NCBI GenBank assembly: GCA_026874595.1
Contig: CM049316.1
Span: forward strand, 58,723,676-58,787,675
Length of the DNA: 64,000 nucleotides
Direction: 5' to 3'
Origin: Sipunculus nudus
Lineage: Eukaryota; Annelida; Sipuncula; Golfingiida; Sipunculidae
The notes beneath the pieces were generated by a model. That model was not told the DNA's origin. It searched no databases and saw nothing but the letters and a program-made list of their open reading frames with translations. Positions within the stretch are counted from its first letter, which is position 1. The number at the start of each line of letters is the position of its first letter. The translations under genes and the position numbers were made by a program. This document shows positions 24,561 to 37,338 of the stretch, one piece after another.

Positions 24561-24823
24561 TACTACACCTTTCCAGTTTAAATTTATAACTGAGACATGT
24601 ACAGATATACATCCATGTGAGAACAAATATTTCATACTTGTTACTGTTACCACCTATAAACACTGTTCTTTTGGCTAAGGGCTTTTGTCAGCTTCTGCTG
24701 ATATTCTAGTTTCTGTTGTTTACTTTTCTACCAGATTACTTTATAGGTTTTTAAAGGGGGCTATTCCAATATCTGACATTTATAAACTAAAGATATTCCT
24801 TTGGAGCTTTTATAAAAAAAAAT

Positions 24824-24960
24824 AGGCCAGAAAACGTGGATATCACCGCACCAAGGCTGTTTATTTTGTTTATATCAACATGTTTATAATATGTGGGGGC
24901 CCACCAAAATAAAACACATTCAACAAGGACAACTAGAGGCAAGTCAGATTCATGAGCCAG
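24824..24960 (-). repeat. Dispersed repeat (TTTTGGTGGGCCCCC family), reverse copy
   Basis: On the minus strand it reads TTTTGGTGGGCCCCCACATA, then TTATAAACATGTTGATATAA and ACAAAATAAACAGCC. The same order occurs on the + strand at 47395-47490 and 58965-59090. The ends are not defined and the class is unknown. Confidence 0.5.
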
Positions 24961-27900
24961 AGCTTTTCCAATGGCGTTTTGCAACAAGTAACTTTTACAG
25001 CTCCACATATATGCAACCTATCATCTTTGATTACACGCTTTTTCCATTTGTCAACATTGCTGTATTTACAAACAGGTTGTTGATAAACATGTTCATACAT
25101 CCTTTACAGAGGCGTTATAAGAAATCTTCTAAACAGGAAATCCCATTAAGATCATTCTTATATACACAGAGTATACCAGAAATCCTGTAAATTCTTTATG
25201 AAAAGTAGGTGAACAGGCATCTTTAATCAGTTGCATTTGAATCTTTTTGAAAATCCTCCATGAACCTTGTACCCACCGTATGAAATCATAAAAGTTTTGC
25301 CACTAAAGTTAGAGATGAGGGTACAAAATCTGCCTTTGAAATATCTCAATTCATCACAATTTGTCACAAAAAAAATAATTGGGGTGTCCTTCAACATGCC
25401 TCATTCAAGCTGGATGCAAGGGAGGCTGAACTGATCCAAATCTTTTGTCTTTTAGCTTGGTATACATTCTTTTAAAAAGGTTGGTGTAAACATGATTAGA
25501 GTTTATTAAAATGTAAATAATTATTTGGATGCTTGTGCAGCCGTGTCCCAGCAAATAAATGGTTTTATTGCAAGTGCTGACATCTGGTTGGGAGATATGG
25601 TACTAAAGTACATTTAGGTATTGAAGCAAATATTACTGTTGATTCAGTATGGGTAGGCCTGTAAAGATTTAAGTAATGAACATAATTCAAAAGTTGGAGC
25701 CTTGGAGGAAGTATGGCTTGCTGAAGGTTTTCTGTTTTATTATGACATTGTAGATTTTTTTTGGTGATGGCATGGCTGGCAGACCTTTACAGTCCAGCTT
25801 AGCATCAGCCTGGGCTGGATCGTTCTATAATGCTTTGTAATCACTGATCAGGCTCCAAGAGATAATGCTGAACAGCTTAGCCCCTCACACAGCCCTTTAC
25901 TTGCTGTCATAAGCACTTCAGCATTGAATGTCAGGTTATATGCCACTGTGTAGGACTGATAATGTTGATCTTATTATCTTGAGCATAAATGCTGTGACCT
26001 TGGTCTGTAAATTTTTTACTTATTTTTTTTTCTTTTTTTTTTTGTATCTGTATAGACCATAGTACAATAGAGGATATCCTTTTCAGGATTGCTTTTCATG
26101 TCTCTCTGACTCATCCATATGCTTAGTGTCATCTACCTAATACTTTTCTAATGCTTTCTTTGAGTATTAAGTATTTGAAATGTAAACATGTTTACATTTC
26201 AAATACTTATAGAAAGGTAAAAAAAGATACATGTGACCATAAATATGATATTAGCACGTATGGCCATCAGCTTGATGAGCTTTTGCCATTGTTTAAGCCT
26301 TAGTTATATCATGGCATGTCTTCTGTCTGGCATCTTTCCCTTATTTTAGAAGTTTGGATTTTTTAAACATGCAGATTTAAGCATATTTTTCCAGTAACAA
26401 ATAAGCATCTTGACACATTTTAATCATGATTATTTTATTTGCTTTTGAAATTTCTAAAATTTTGGAATCTATTAAATATATGCAGATTTTTTTTTGTTAC
26501 AAAAAAATATATATTTCTCCTTTATATTTCGACCAATTTTAATTTTTTTTTACATATAGGGCTGGTTGATGCCTTCAAATATTCTCTCTGGTACATTTGT
26601 ATGTGAAATCCCATTATTCATCATGTAAATTCACAATATTTAAGAATAATTTTTCTAAATAAATTCATTCATTTCTACCTGAATATATGAATGATTGTCT
26701 TTGATGATTCTTAAAACCTGGTCCCATATGCCAGATGTGACTGTCTCAGAAGGAAATTGAATCTTAACCAAGGTTTAATTGTTAATTCAGGCCCAGCAGT
26801 GCCCAGTTGTACACATAACTCTGACCAACTGGTTCTGCCAGCCAGCTCAGTTAGTCTTCCAGTTGCACACCAGATGGCAGTTTATAATCAGGAGTCACTT
26901 CACTTGTTTAATTTGGGATCTACTATTTTAATTATGGTCACAAACTTTTTTTCAATGAATCAGTATTTTATGGGAAATTTTTATGTGCAAGGCCTAAAAA
27001 TAAAAGAAAGAATTATATGTTTCACCAAACCAAAAAATAAGCTGGTAGAAATTAGTCCCTTGAATATTAAATAATTAGACAAGTGATAGTCATTAGCCTT
27101 GTAACATATTATACGTGTGTGTGTGTGTGTGTGTGTATTAGAAATATTAAAAAAGTTGAAAACAAATTGGTTCATCAGACTTAAAGTTGGTTAGCAGACA
27201 AGTAAACTAGAAAAAATGGACCTAGTCGTCAGAGAAGTGTATGTATTAGTAATATTCTCAGAAGTGGACTGTCATCAGATTGGTACAGCTGGAATATAAC
27301 ATCACCAAACTTATAAGCTTACAAATAGTTAGTGAGGAATATTAAAAACAGCATGTATGAATTTTTCAGAATAGTAAATATTACATAAAAGAATACAAAC
27401 AATATTATGGTAAAACTTAACAAGTAGACAGGGGAAAAGTAAAATGAGTTATCATTGTAAATCATTGTGAATTAAAGGAATTAGTCATCATATTAGTCAA
27501 CATGTAGAGATTAAATCATCAGGATATTATGGTTGAGTGATTCAGTCTTCACACTCATTAACAGTACATGTAATTAAGATGAGGCCAGGAAAAATATTAG
27601 TTATTTTTAGGAATAAATGCCAAGTGCTACACTTGGCAGATTTAATTATTTTAATACACATAACTTTTCTTTCAAATATAGCATGATGGATTTTTAGAAT
27701 GAAATGTATATAATAGATACATGTGTCATTCTTAATTTTTTGGTGTAAAATTGTGTCGGCAGCTTTACAGTAAAACCCACAATGAGTCAGAGTGGAAAAT
27801 ACCGATAGGGAAAAGGATCGAGTTAATCACACTAGTGTAATATCCTTGGTTTTAAATGCTGATGGCTTTAAAATAAAGGCTGTGCTGGTTGTGAAGTTAA

Positions 27901-30090
27901 AATAATACACTGGAGTTTGAAGGCCAGCATTTCAGCTTGTTTTTTTATAACATTTGCATGTAATTGTATGTCATGCACAATGAAGGACTATTGATTATCA
28001 ATGAAGTCCATGTCAGAGACCCACTGTCATAGGTAATTTGCGCTAGGTGACTGGCACGTCGATGTCTAAGATCATCTGGTTTCATCTTCCTAATAAATTC
28101 TAATTTACATATATTTATATATTTTTGTTATCATATGAGGCAGTGTTGTTTATTTAACAGTTCATTTATCACCATCCTTATTTCTCCATACCTGCAAAGA
28201 AAATTTCAAGCTCCAGTCATTCATACAATTCTTGCACTCCAATACAAATGCCAAAATATTATCATCTGCAAACCCGCATGAGCTCCAGAAAATGCTTGAA
28301 AAGACGCCATATGTAACGCAAACAAAAGATCAAATTTGTGTTGTTAAAGTATTGTTACAAAACATAAGGTTTGATTCTCACAGAAATAATACTACTTACT
28401 AGGCTTAATAAACTCTGTCGCAGTTAAATGTTCATGCATGGACATATCTTGGCGGGCCTTTTTTCCTGTTGACAGTGCATGATTCATTGGATATTTATGG
28501 ACGTCTGACAGCAATCTGTATCAGATATTAGATTTAATATTCTTTATTTTAATATTTCAAATTTTTTCGTAAACTTTTCTTTGAATTTATAACATCATGT
28601 ATCAGCCAATGATCTCAAAACACTTAAATTGCTCCAGCTGGTAGTGTTGAAAACAAACGCACTTGAAAACAAATAAAATAGCCACTGAAAATGACGACGT
28701 GTTATACCGAAGCCACTTGTCTTGTTGCCACACAAGGTTATGAAAAAAGTGATAAGGTTGAAATGTCATGACTGATATTTCAGATGCATGGTTAACTAGA
28801 GGATGTCAACTAAATAAAATAGAGAAAAAAAAGACACGTGTGATGGGTACAGCTGATATCTATGCAACTAGATAATGCTTCTTTAATATGTATGTAGAAA
28901 AAACAGAAATCATAAATTCCACAGAAAAGTCATGTGAGTAGCTGGCTTTAAGGTCCATTGCAATGAAGGTTTGTTCAATTAGCTGGAAAATAATCTGTCT
29001 GAGAGGAAAAACTTTAAAAGAGTGCAAATGGTAGCCTAGAAAAAAATGTGATGTCTTGCTTAATAATTTTGTGGAAAGGGAATTTGAAGAAAAAATATAT
29101 ACTTTTGAATGAAAACCCACAAATAAAAAACTATAAGTTTCATCTATTATCAGCGGAAATGGGAATTCAATTTGCAAAAGGTGTCAACATGAGAAATATT
29201 CGTTTCTTTTTCTGCTGGCTTTCTGCATTTCCACATCACAGTCTGAAGTTATAATATTATCTAAGGTGTTATCACATGTTATCTATAAAATATAGAATTT
29301 TCTGTTTTGGAAATACAGTGAACAGTTGTGGTTATTTAATTTTTTAACCAGGGCTTTAAACATCTGTGCAGTTAAAGAGTACTAAAAGAGCACAAGTATA
29401 CCTCCTCCTCCTTTGTCAAACTGTCACCCAGGAATTATAAACTGAAGATAAGAATACAGAATTAATATATAGATAGAAACCTGAAATGCAGATAACACTG
29501 TACCCATTAAGAGGTTTTACAGAGCCTGTTTGTATTTTAAGTAACATAATACCATTGTCTTGTAATCTTTATATATCTGCTAAATGATCAATTAAAAATG
29601 TGTATTGAAATAGAGAAGTACTCATTTTGGATGTTCAGGAGAACCTTCTAAAAAACAAGTGCAACAAAATCCTGTTCAGGGAGCAAACAAGGATTGTTAA
29701 GATTTTAAATCAGCAATGAATGATATACAAGTAACTAGATTTTTTAGGAACTACTTGTTAAATGATTATGGTGTAACCAGTATAAGTGAAGTATTCTACT
29801 GAAGTGATTGATGGCTCATACAATAAGGTTTTCTTTATTGGAGTTTGAAGAATGATTTTTCTTTGAAAAAATCAATATAGAAAGAATTACTTGTATACTT
29901 ATCTTGAAATAAGTAAAGTTATCGATGCTGTTTTGTAAACTGCAGTTTTCGCAAGAGTTGTTCAAAGAAAACCAAAGAAAGTTTGAAACTGTAATAATTG
30001 CTTGGGTTTGGAAAATAAAACCATGATTTGGTGTGCTTTAGGAGGAGTAATTTTAGCGGAGTTCTAGAATAGATCCTGTTCAAAGTGTGA
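24961..30090. other. No gene seen; long AT-rich spacer
   Basis: No convincing exons. Noted content: CACACCAGATGGCAG at 26866-26880 (also near 18194), a 42-bp palindrome (26168-26209), a short GT run (27113-27136), and many scattered poly-T and poly-A tracts. Open frames of 99-105 codons (24891, 26757, 28860 minus) have no recognisable domains. Confidence 0.5.
26168..26209. repeat. 42-bp perfect spacerless palindrome
   Basis: The left arm TAAGTATTTGAAATGTAAACA is followed directly by its exact complement, pairing all 21 positions with no loop. The first mismatch is at 26167/26210. Too long and exact to expect by chance even in AT-rich DNA. It could be a fold-back remnant of a transposon or a hairpin-capped repair product. 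Confidence 0.85.
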
Positions 30091-30180
30091 ATTAATAGGA
30101 GTAAGTATACGTCATTAAGAGTAATCACTGAAACACAAGGTGTGTTAATAACAGGCCTGATGGACACTGGCATTCCACAG
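30091..30180 (+). other. Weak exon candidate ending at a strong donor
   Basis: CAG|GTAAGTACAT at 30181 is a near-ideal splice donor. The frame ending on that CAG is open for 30 codons back to a stop at 30088 (end VITETQGVLITGLMDTGIPQ). No acceptor or start was identified upstream, so this may be a cryptic donor. The DTG triad recalls aspartic proteases of retroelements but is too little to use. Confidence 0.15.
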
Positions 30181-30413
30181 GTAAGTACATATAGATATAT
30201 TAGCTGGTATATGTGTTTTAGTTAACATTCCAGAAACAGTATCTAGGACTGTTTCGAGAATAGGTGTTTACTTACCATACTTCATTTACTATCCCACTAT
30301 TATTAGAAATCACTTAAAAAGCTGTCAAGTGCCAGCTTGTGTAAAGAAAAGACTCTCACCCGGCCAAAACGATGTGTCACAGTAGCTAACATAGTACTTG
30401 AGCGCTTTTACTA

Positions 30414-31093
30414 TTGCCCATTTCATGCACCGTCTGTAATAATCGACTATTGTTGTTGGCCATCATGTGGATTTTACTATTACAACTCCCCAGCACTAGT
30501 GAATCAACCCAATTGAGTGCTGGTAGTACATCAGCATTTTATAGGGCCACTAAAACGGTTTTTGGCGCTGCTTCCCCCATGTGGACTCGTAGCTTATGTG
30601 ATGTCATTAGTCATAATAGTAATCTGATGATAACTGTACCTGCTAGTTTGATGACTGATCCACAAAGACAATGATAGTGATGCGTGGTAATATTCAACAA
30701 AAAGTGACCGCCTTTCAGTATTTCGGTAATATCGGGTGCTTCACCACAGCACAGATGTTTTGTGATCTTGCAGGTAGTTTGAACATTGGTTTCCCGTTTA
30801 ATGCCCCGAGTTATATACTGAGTACCGCCTGCCTCTCATTTCATGCTTTTGCTCTAATTCTCTTATGGTCCATTGCTCTGTATGTGTTCGACCACCACAG
30901 GAGGGGGGGTTCCTGTTGTCGTGGCAACTTTATTTGTTCACCTTCACACCTGCTTATGTTTTATGTTGACGCACCTGTTGCGATGCTAAGCATGAAGGGG
31001 CTGTACATCAGAGAGACACAGCAAGTATACAGGTTTTTTGTTTTGTTTTTGGAAACAAAGTCTATATATTCATGTACTGTTATATTAAACTAA
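30414..31093 (+). other. Two overlapping open frames, not recognised
   Basis: An 86-codon frame (30414-30674) overlaps a 140-codon frame (30671-31093) at ATGA. The local GC content looks higher than in the flanks. The first starts MPISCTVCNNRLLLLAIMWI and the second has hydrophobic runs (FHAFALILLWSIALYVF). I recognise no domain, promoter or polyA signal, and there are no splice signals at the ends. This could be a decayed retroelement fragment or chance. Confidence 0.15.
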
Positions 31094-31538
31094 TTCCAGG
31101 GAGTTTAAATGAAGTGGTCCAAAAAGGGGTTTGTATTTTGAAAAAAAAAATGAAATTAAGCAGCCTGGGTAATGGAATGTATAGTATTCATGAATATTCA
31201 TTAAAGTTCATAGGACAATTCATAATAAATGACAAAAAATTCAGGTTTGTGTAAGGTTCGTTGATCCCAATATGGCTCTTGAACCACCGTTAGTTCCAAA
31301 TTTAATTTGTATTTGACCCATATGATGCACATATGTTTCACTGATCACTGCACACCTTACTGATTATAACCAAAATCTTATAATGTAATGTATTATTTTG
31401 TGAGGATTTTATCATGGATATTAATAAAATAAATTTTAAAAAATTATATAATTATTTCTCATAGTGTAGTGAAGTCTTGCTCTTAATCTTATAGCTTCCA
31501 GCAGGAAAGATGTAATATATAATCTCATCCTTATTGTA

Positions 31539-32691
31539 TCCGCCAAAATACTGTTTTCAGCCGGACGCCGCCGCGTAGGTGTTCGGAGAACTCCTCCGTA
31601 ACCGCTGGGTAAAATTTTCAGAAACCCGGGATTATGTTCGGGTCACATGTGAACTGCTGCGCCCCGATTTTGTTTTGACCTCTGACCTTTCCTCTCTGCC
31701 CAGCGTCCATTCGTGCGTCTGTTTCCACACATAAACCCACATATCTTGGGAACCGTTTGACCGATCAGGAAAATTTTTTGGTACAAATGTAGCTCTTGGA
31801 TATCTTTATAACATACACAAAAAATGGTGGCGCCACCTGCAACCATGTTTGCACAGTGTCAATCTGTTCATCTGCTGTGGGATAATATCAATCATATCTC
31901 GGCAGTGGTTTGACATATCTGCCTAAAATTGTGCAGTTTTATACATCCTGGACAGCTTTCTTGATTTTATGACAGGTGGCGCCACCTACATTCTAGTTAA
32001 AGCTGCAGACAACCAAGCTCATATCTCGGGAACCGTTTGACTGATTGGGCCAAAATTTTGCATGTGTATAGATCTCACATAGCTCTTTATTGTACAAGAA
32101 ACTAGAGGGGCCACCTGCAACCATTTTTGCACAGCGTCTGTTTATCTGCCGTGGGCTAAAATCACTCCTATCTCTGTAGTGGTTTGACATATCTGCCTAA
32201 AATTTTGCAGGTTTATACATCCAGGACAGCTTTCTTGATTTTGTGACAGGTGGCGCCACCTACATTCCAGTTCACGCTGCAGACATCCAAGCTCATATCT
32301 CGGGAACCGTTTGACTGATTGGGCCAAAATTTTGCATGTGTATAGATCTCCCATAGCTCTTTATCATACACAAAACTGGAGGGGCCACATGCAATAATTT
32401 TTGCACAGCGTCCGTCTGTTTGTCTGCCGTGGGCTAAAATCACTCATATCTCTGTAGTGGTTTGGCTTATCTGCCTAAAATTTTGCGTGTTTATACATCT
32501 TGGATAGCTTTCACAATTTTTTTTCGGCAGGTGGCGCCACCTACATACACATTTCCGCTGCAGACATCCATGCTAATATGCAACACACCTCACTCTATTT
32601 CCGCTTGCCACTCAATCCATGCCTCACTTCACCCGTTCCACTCTGATTTCAGTGGATACACGTATTCGCTTGTCGACTACCCATATTCTAG
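31539..32691 (+). mobile_element. Non-autonomous Helitron-like element, copy 1 (1153 bp)
   Basis: It begins A|TCCGCCAAAATACTG and ends with the hairpin TTCGCTTGTCGACTA, then TTCTAG|TTTT. A 5' TC, a 3' hairpin followed by CTAG, and insertion between A and T are Helitron hallmarks. The interior has modules with GGGAACCGTTTGAC at 31748, 32028 and 32302 (280 and 274 bp apart), each with copies of GGTGGCGCCACC or GAGGGGCCAC variants. No RepHel coding sequence is present. ATTGTA precedes the TC here and at 45350, so the 5' border may lie a few bases upstream. Confidence 0.8.
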
Positions 32692-32928
32692 TTTTGTTTG
32701 TATGTGTGTGTGTTTTAGATGTACTGTATATTACATTGCAGCTTTATCTATATTTATATAAGTAGCATATGCACACACACACTGTTATTCTGGCTCTCTT
32801 TCTCTTTTTCCATATTCTATTCTCTCAATATATATATAAAATGAAAATTAATACTAAGCAAATAGTCTGATAGCACTGATGTCTGCAATATGAACTAATT
32901 TGACTGACTATAGAGTTGAACAAAGAGA

Positions 32929-33346
32929 CCAGCTTCTGTAGCTCAGGGGTAGAGCACAGGACTCAAAGCTGGAGATCATTAGTTTGAATCTCAGCCGAGG
33001 CGGTGATATTTTTCTCAGTCAGATTCCACCAAGGGTGAGTACTCTGCCGGCTTACTGAGGAGTGGTGCCCAACGGCTGTGTTTAATTCACAAACGAGTGC
33101 GCCATTTGGGGGTTCCTCGGTGGTATAACACAGCAATGGGGATGATTTCACACCCAGGACCAGCAGTTGCAGTAGTCACCTTGCCTGGTTACACCAGGAT
33201 GCAAAATAAGAGGAAGCGTGTGATACTGCCCTGTCACAGATTCCGAAACTGGCCTGGAATACTGCAGATGTATATCTACTTAATTAAGCTAGCATTAAAA
33301 ATGGAGGCAGTTACCTCCAACAAAAAAAATTAAAGAAAAATATGGG
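32929..33346 (+). mobile_element. tRNA-derived SINE, copy C, with 9-bp target duplication
   Basis: A box TAGCTCAGGGGTAGAGCACA, B box AGTTTGAATCTC, body blocks CTCTGCCGGCTTACTGAGG, GGGGGTTCCTCGGTGGTATA and CTGCAGATGTATATCTAC, then TTACCTCCAACAAAAAAAAT. ACAAAGAGA flanks both sides (32920-32928, 33347-33355). The head is the best-preserved tRNA-like part in the window, but the long shared body shows it is a SINE, not a tRNA gene. Confidence 0.85.
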
Positions 33347-33940
33347 ACAAAGAGATTCACTGCTTCCTACTTAGGGCATTACATTACCATGTGGTTTGAC
33401 ATTGTTGATTTTGTTTGTTCATTCATTATTATGGACACCCTAGTTGATGATTATTTATATCATAACCAGCTCCGAATTCTATAAATAAACACATCTTATA
33501 AAAAAGGTTCCTTGGTGTCTTCTGACCTCATCATCTTATGATTAGCAAGTATTAATGATTGGTGCGTAGATGTGTCACTGATGCCAGATTCATTGAAAAA
33601 CCATGGTTTAACCTGTGTGATGATAGGACACTTTAACACCACCCATAAAGCATGGGATTAATATAGTCTGTTCATCCCCTCGTGTCCACAAATTTTTGCT
33701 ATGAAAATTTGTATTATAGTCTGTTTCACAGTAGGGTGTCCATTGAAATTTGGCAATTATTCTCAGAAACTCAAAAATTATCACACAGTCTGACCTTAAA
33801 ACTGATGAGGGTAAAAGGCCTATTATGAGATGTAAACTTTATAATAAAAACCAACATTTATATTTTGCAATCCTCTTTTTTCCCCTGAATCTTGTGGCCA
33901 AGTGTCATGGCTTCTGCCAACTGCATTCAACTGCATTTTT

Positions 33941-35833
33941 AGCTCAGCTGACTATAAGTCATCTGAGCTATAGTCGTGGTCCATTGTCCGTTGTCCGTCC
34001 GTCTGTCCGTCCGTCCGTCCGTAGATGTGGCACATTTTGAAACCGTAAGACCTAGGAATCCAAAATTCAGCATAATGTTAGATGTCCCCAAGATCTCCTA
34101 CCAAGCCGAAAACTAGGTCTTTGCGACTTCGTTCCTTTGAGAAATTAAGGAAAAACCTCAATTTTTTATTAAAATCCTATTTTCACACTTCAGGACTGCC
34201 TAATATCAAAACCACTCATCTGTTTTTCCTCATATTTACCATAAATATTCCTCTATATTGTTCCTATGTACATGCAAGAAATTAAGTCTGTAAACTATAA
34301 ATTCTTTAAGTTATGGGCCCAAACATAATGGACTTTGTAAAAAATCAGGAAAAATAATAACTCACTTAACATGAAAAATTTTGAAACTAGAGTCTATTTT
34401 CTCAAGTATATAACTATGTTTAATTAAGATTCAATTGTTTACCGAAAATTAGATCTGAATTTTGTAAATTTTTTAAGTTATTAGCATAAAAAAAAAATCA
34501 GTACCTTAAATTTTGCCCAACTTTGACCATGGCACGTTTTTTTCCTGTAAGCACCATTGATTTAATTTTCACAGCATGTAAACATAAATATTTAGTTTGT
34601 TTAAATCTGAAATTTGAAAATAAAAGCTTGAAAATTAAGCTAGTTATTGATTTTTTTTTTCTGTAGTCACTTGCTTTGATTACAGATGCAGGGTCCCACT
34701 CCAGGTCACTGGAAGTCAGCTATGCCAGGGTTTCTGATTTGTTATAGTCACTGGGGGAGACCCCCTGCTGTGACAGGTGTACAGTTATTCTCATATCACC
34801 ACCCCAATCACCCCCCCCCCCCCCCCCCCCCGCAAACCCAACCCACCAAGTGTTATGCACTAATTGTTATTGTTCTCACTGTATCTCCTTAATTGTAATG
34901 CTGTTTCCACTCCGATATGCAAAAACTTTCCTTGAAAAAATAATTCAAGGTGTAATCAAGAAGATGCAATGTTGTGTAATGAAACATTTTTAAAAGAAAT
35001 CAAATTTCTTTTAAATGATTTTAACAAATATAATTGAACCCATCAGTATGCTTAAATTATTATAAAATAAGAAGCACATTATGGATAAATAAAGACACAA
35101 TTAAAAATTGTGAAATCTAAATCAAGTATTATTTTAAGATATTTATTGTTTTGCAGATTTAAAAGATATATTTTTGTGGTAAAAAATAAATAAACATTTG
35201 TATGCATGATGTGGTGTTATCTGACAAGATTGAGATTTATGATGATGCAATTGAGAATTATGAATCAACTTTTATATTCAGATATATGTGTTAAATTGGA
35301 AATGTATAGAAATATAAACTTAAATTAGAAAGTAATTGATGTGATAAAAAAATGAGGATTTAATACAAACATTTGTTCATTATTTTCCTGCCTCAGCAGA
35401 ATTTGAGATCAGGCTTTGTTTGCCCTGTTTTATGTTGTTTATTAGCTCTATTTCAACTGTATACATTTCATAAAAAAAATACATATATATTTAATAATAT
35501 ATATTATACAAAAAAATAGATTCGATTGAACAAATGTGTAAACTACTGAAATGTCAACAGTTAATCAAAAAACCAACTAATGATCATGGAAATAGTACAG
35601 ATCATTTGTTCACAAACTGCTCACATGCTTTAGTTTCAACATTAGGAAACACATGGTCAGGTCACAAAATATTTTTTGCAACAATTTCCTGCTCATCAAT
35701 ACAAACCAATCATATAAACCAACCATGGCCTTTATTACCTCTTCCTCTTACACTTTATCTCCATTTGATATTATTTCAGATTTTTACCTTCAAGGTTAAC
35801 GTCAGCTGAGCACAGTGACCCATAGGTCCCTTG
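33941..35833 (+). mobile_element. Hairpin-headed element, AGCTCAGCTGACT family (third copy)
   Basis: The head AGCTCAGCTGACTATAAGTC plus ATCTGAGCTATAG folds with a 12-of-13-bp stem and is followed by a GTCC microsatellite (33987-34022). The 3' end GTCAGCTGAGCACAGTGACC, then CATAGGTCCCTTG|TTT, matches the ends at 9153 and 14135. The interior is AT-rich with AAATTAGGTCT-like blocks (34110, 34447) and a 21-C run. A second copy of the last 150 bp lies at 37080-37225. Confidence 0.6.
34811..34831 (+). repeat. Poly-C tract (21 nt)
   Basis: An uninterrupted C run after ACCACCCCAATCA. It is prone to slippage and assembly error. Confidence 0.95.
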
Positions 35834-36700
35834 TTTAGAATATTTATGACCAATTATAAGCCAATCAGGAGCTTTCAAGTTCAGTTGTTTGAGCATGTGA
35901 CCAGTGACCTTGACCTTTATGAATGGAGTGGAGTTGTTGTAAAAAATAGACTGTTTACTTAGATATTGATTCAATTGCATTACTTTAATATTTGCAAGAT
36001 ATTATTTTAGTTTAAATATAGTTAAATAGGCCAATACCCCATTCCTTCATTGCAGCATACCATCTGGATTTAATCTGCCAGTTAATGAAAATTTTACCAA
36101 ATTTCAATGGGCACCCTACTGTGGAACAGCCTATAGTAACATTTAAAGGGAACAAATGATAGTGAAGGTATAGGATTAAAGGACCTAATTTTCAACAAAG
36201 TAAATAAAAACCTACCTTACACCTTATTTAAGAAACAGAATTATTTAAAAATATGAGAAATCAGTCTACATTTTACAACATACCAGACCCACTAATGGCG
36301 GTCGAGGTCATTGGTCACATAGAAAAACAGCCTCAATTGACAGCTGCTGATTGGATGATGTCATACAAATACTCTTAAAAAAATTACTAGCCAAAACAAA
36401 GATAGCTACTCATGTAGGGACACATCTGATCTGTCAGATCATTAGAAAGAGTATAAAAAGTTGTAAAACATAGTCTCAAGATTAATTTTGAAATGTTTGC
36501 TTGCCACATTAGGTCCTGACTTTCATATGCAGCTTTCTAGGAAATTATTGAAAAATATAAATTTTTATGAAAATTATTTAATTAAAAAAATAGATGGACA
36601 CGGTTGGTGGAAAGGACTATATGAACTGATGGTTCATCTCTGGATACATCTGGAGCTTTTGCTCCCTCATCTGTCTGATCGTATCAACATCTAAATGGTA

Positions 36701-37000
36701 ATTTATTGCCTCCACCAAGGAGGGTATGCATTCATCCTTGTTTGTGTGTGTGTTTGTGTATGTGTCTGTGAGTTTGTTCACTACATAACTCGTGCAATCA
36801 TGAACAGAATTTCATGAAATTTTCTGGGCATTTCGGTAATGGACCAGTGAAGAATCAATTTGGTGTGGATCAGGCTAATGATCCACATCCTGGAATGTCA
36901 TCAGTTAATATTCACAAATGTATAGCCACTTAACCACAAATGAACCTGGGAATATGGGCCAGATAAGTGAATGCAAACATGGTTTCAGTACCATCCCACA
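36701..37000 (+). repeat. Dispersed repeat (GCCTCCACCAAGGAGG family)
   Basis: TTGCCTCCACCAAGGAGGGT is followed by a GTGTGTTTGTG tract and ATGAACAGAATTTCATGAAA, GGGCATTTCGGTAATGGACC, AGTGAAGAATCAATTTGGTG. The same order recurs at 43940-44240, and a shorter relative is at 45005-45190. Class unknown. Confidence 0.55.
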
Positions 37001-37079
37001 AAAGGAACCTCCCATAAGTATATGAGTGCAAGTGTTGAAAAAGTACAACTCTTTCCACACATACTGAACATGCACATAT

Positions 37080-37225
37080 ATCATGAATTTCTTTACTCTT
37101 CAATTCAAATCAATCATATCAACCAACCATGGCCTGTATTTACTTTTCCTCTCAGTCTTTATCTCTATTTGTTATTATTTTAGATCTTTACCTTCAAGGT
37201 CAGCTTCAGCTGAGCACCATGACTG
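37080..37225 (+). repeat. 3' fragment of an AGCTCAGCTGACT-family element
   Basis: CAATCATATCAACCAACCAT, GGCCTGTATTTACTTTTCCT, TTACCTTCAAGGTCAGC and CAGCTGAGCACCATGACTGA align in order with 35690-35833. The terminal CTTG has become CTTT. The 5' part is missing. Confidence 0.6.
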
Positions 37226-37338
37226 ATGGGTCCCTTTTTTATGCATATACTTACATATGCATGTATGTGAACATGAAAGATCAGTTTAATAGGTGCTTGA
37301 ACTTTATCCATTCTACATTTGCCTGCCAAGTATGACCA

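Noticed and set aside
32932-33010. Functional tRNA gene
   Set aside because: The A and B boxes are good, but the same head plus more than 300 bp of body recurs at 18659 and 57222 with target duplications. It is a SINE head.
34811-34831. Proline-rich coding segment across the C run
   Set aside because: The apparent PPPPPP is homopolymer translation in AT-rich non-coding sequence.
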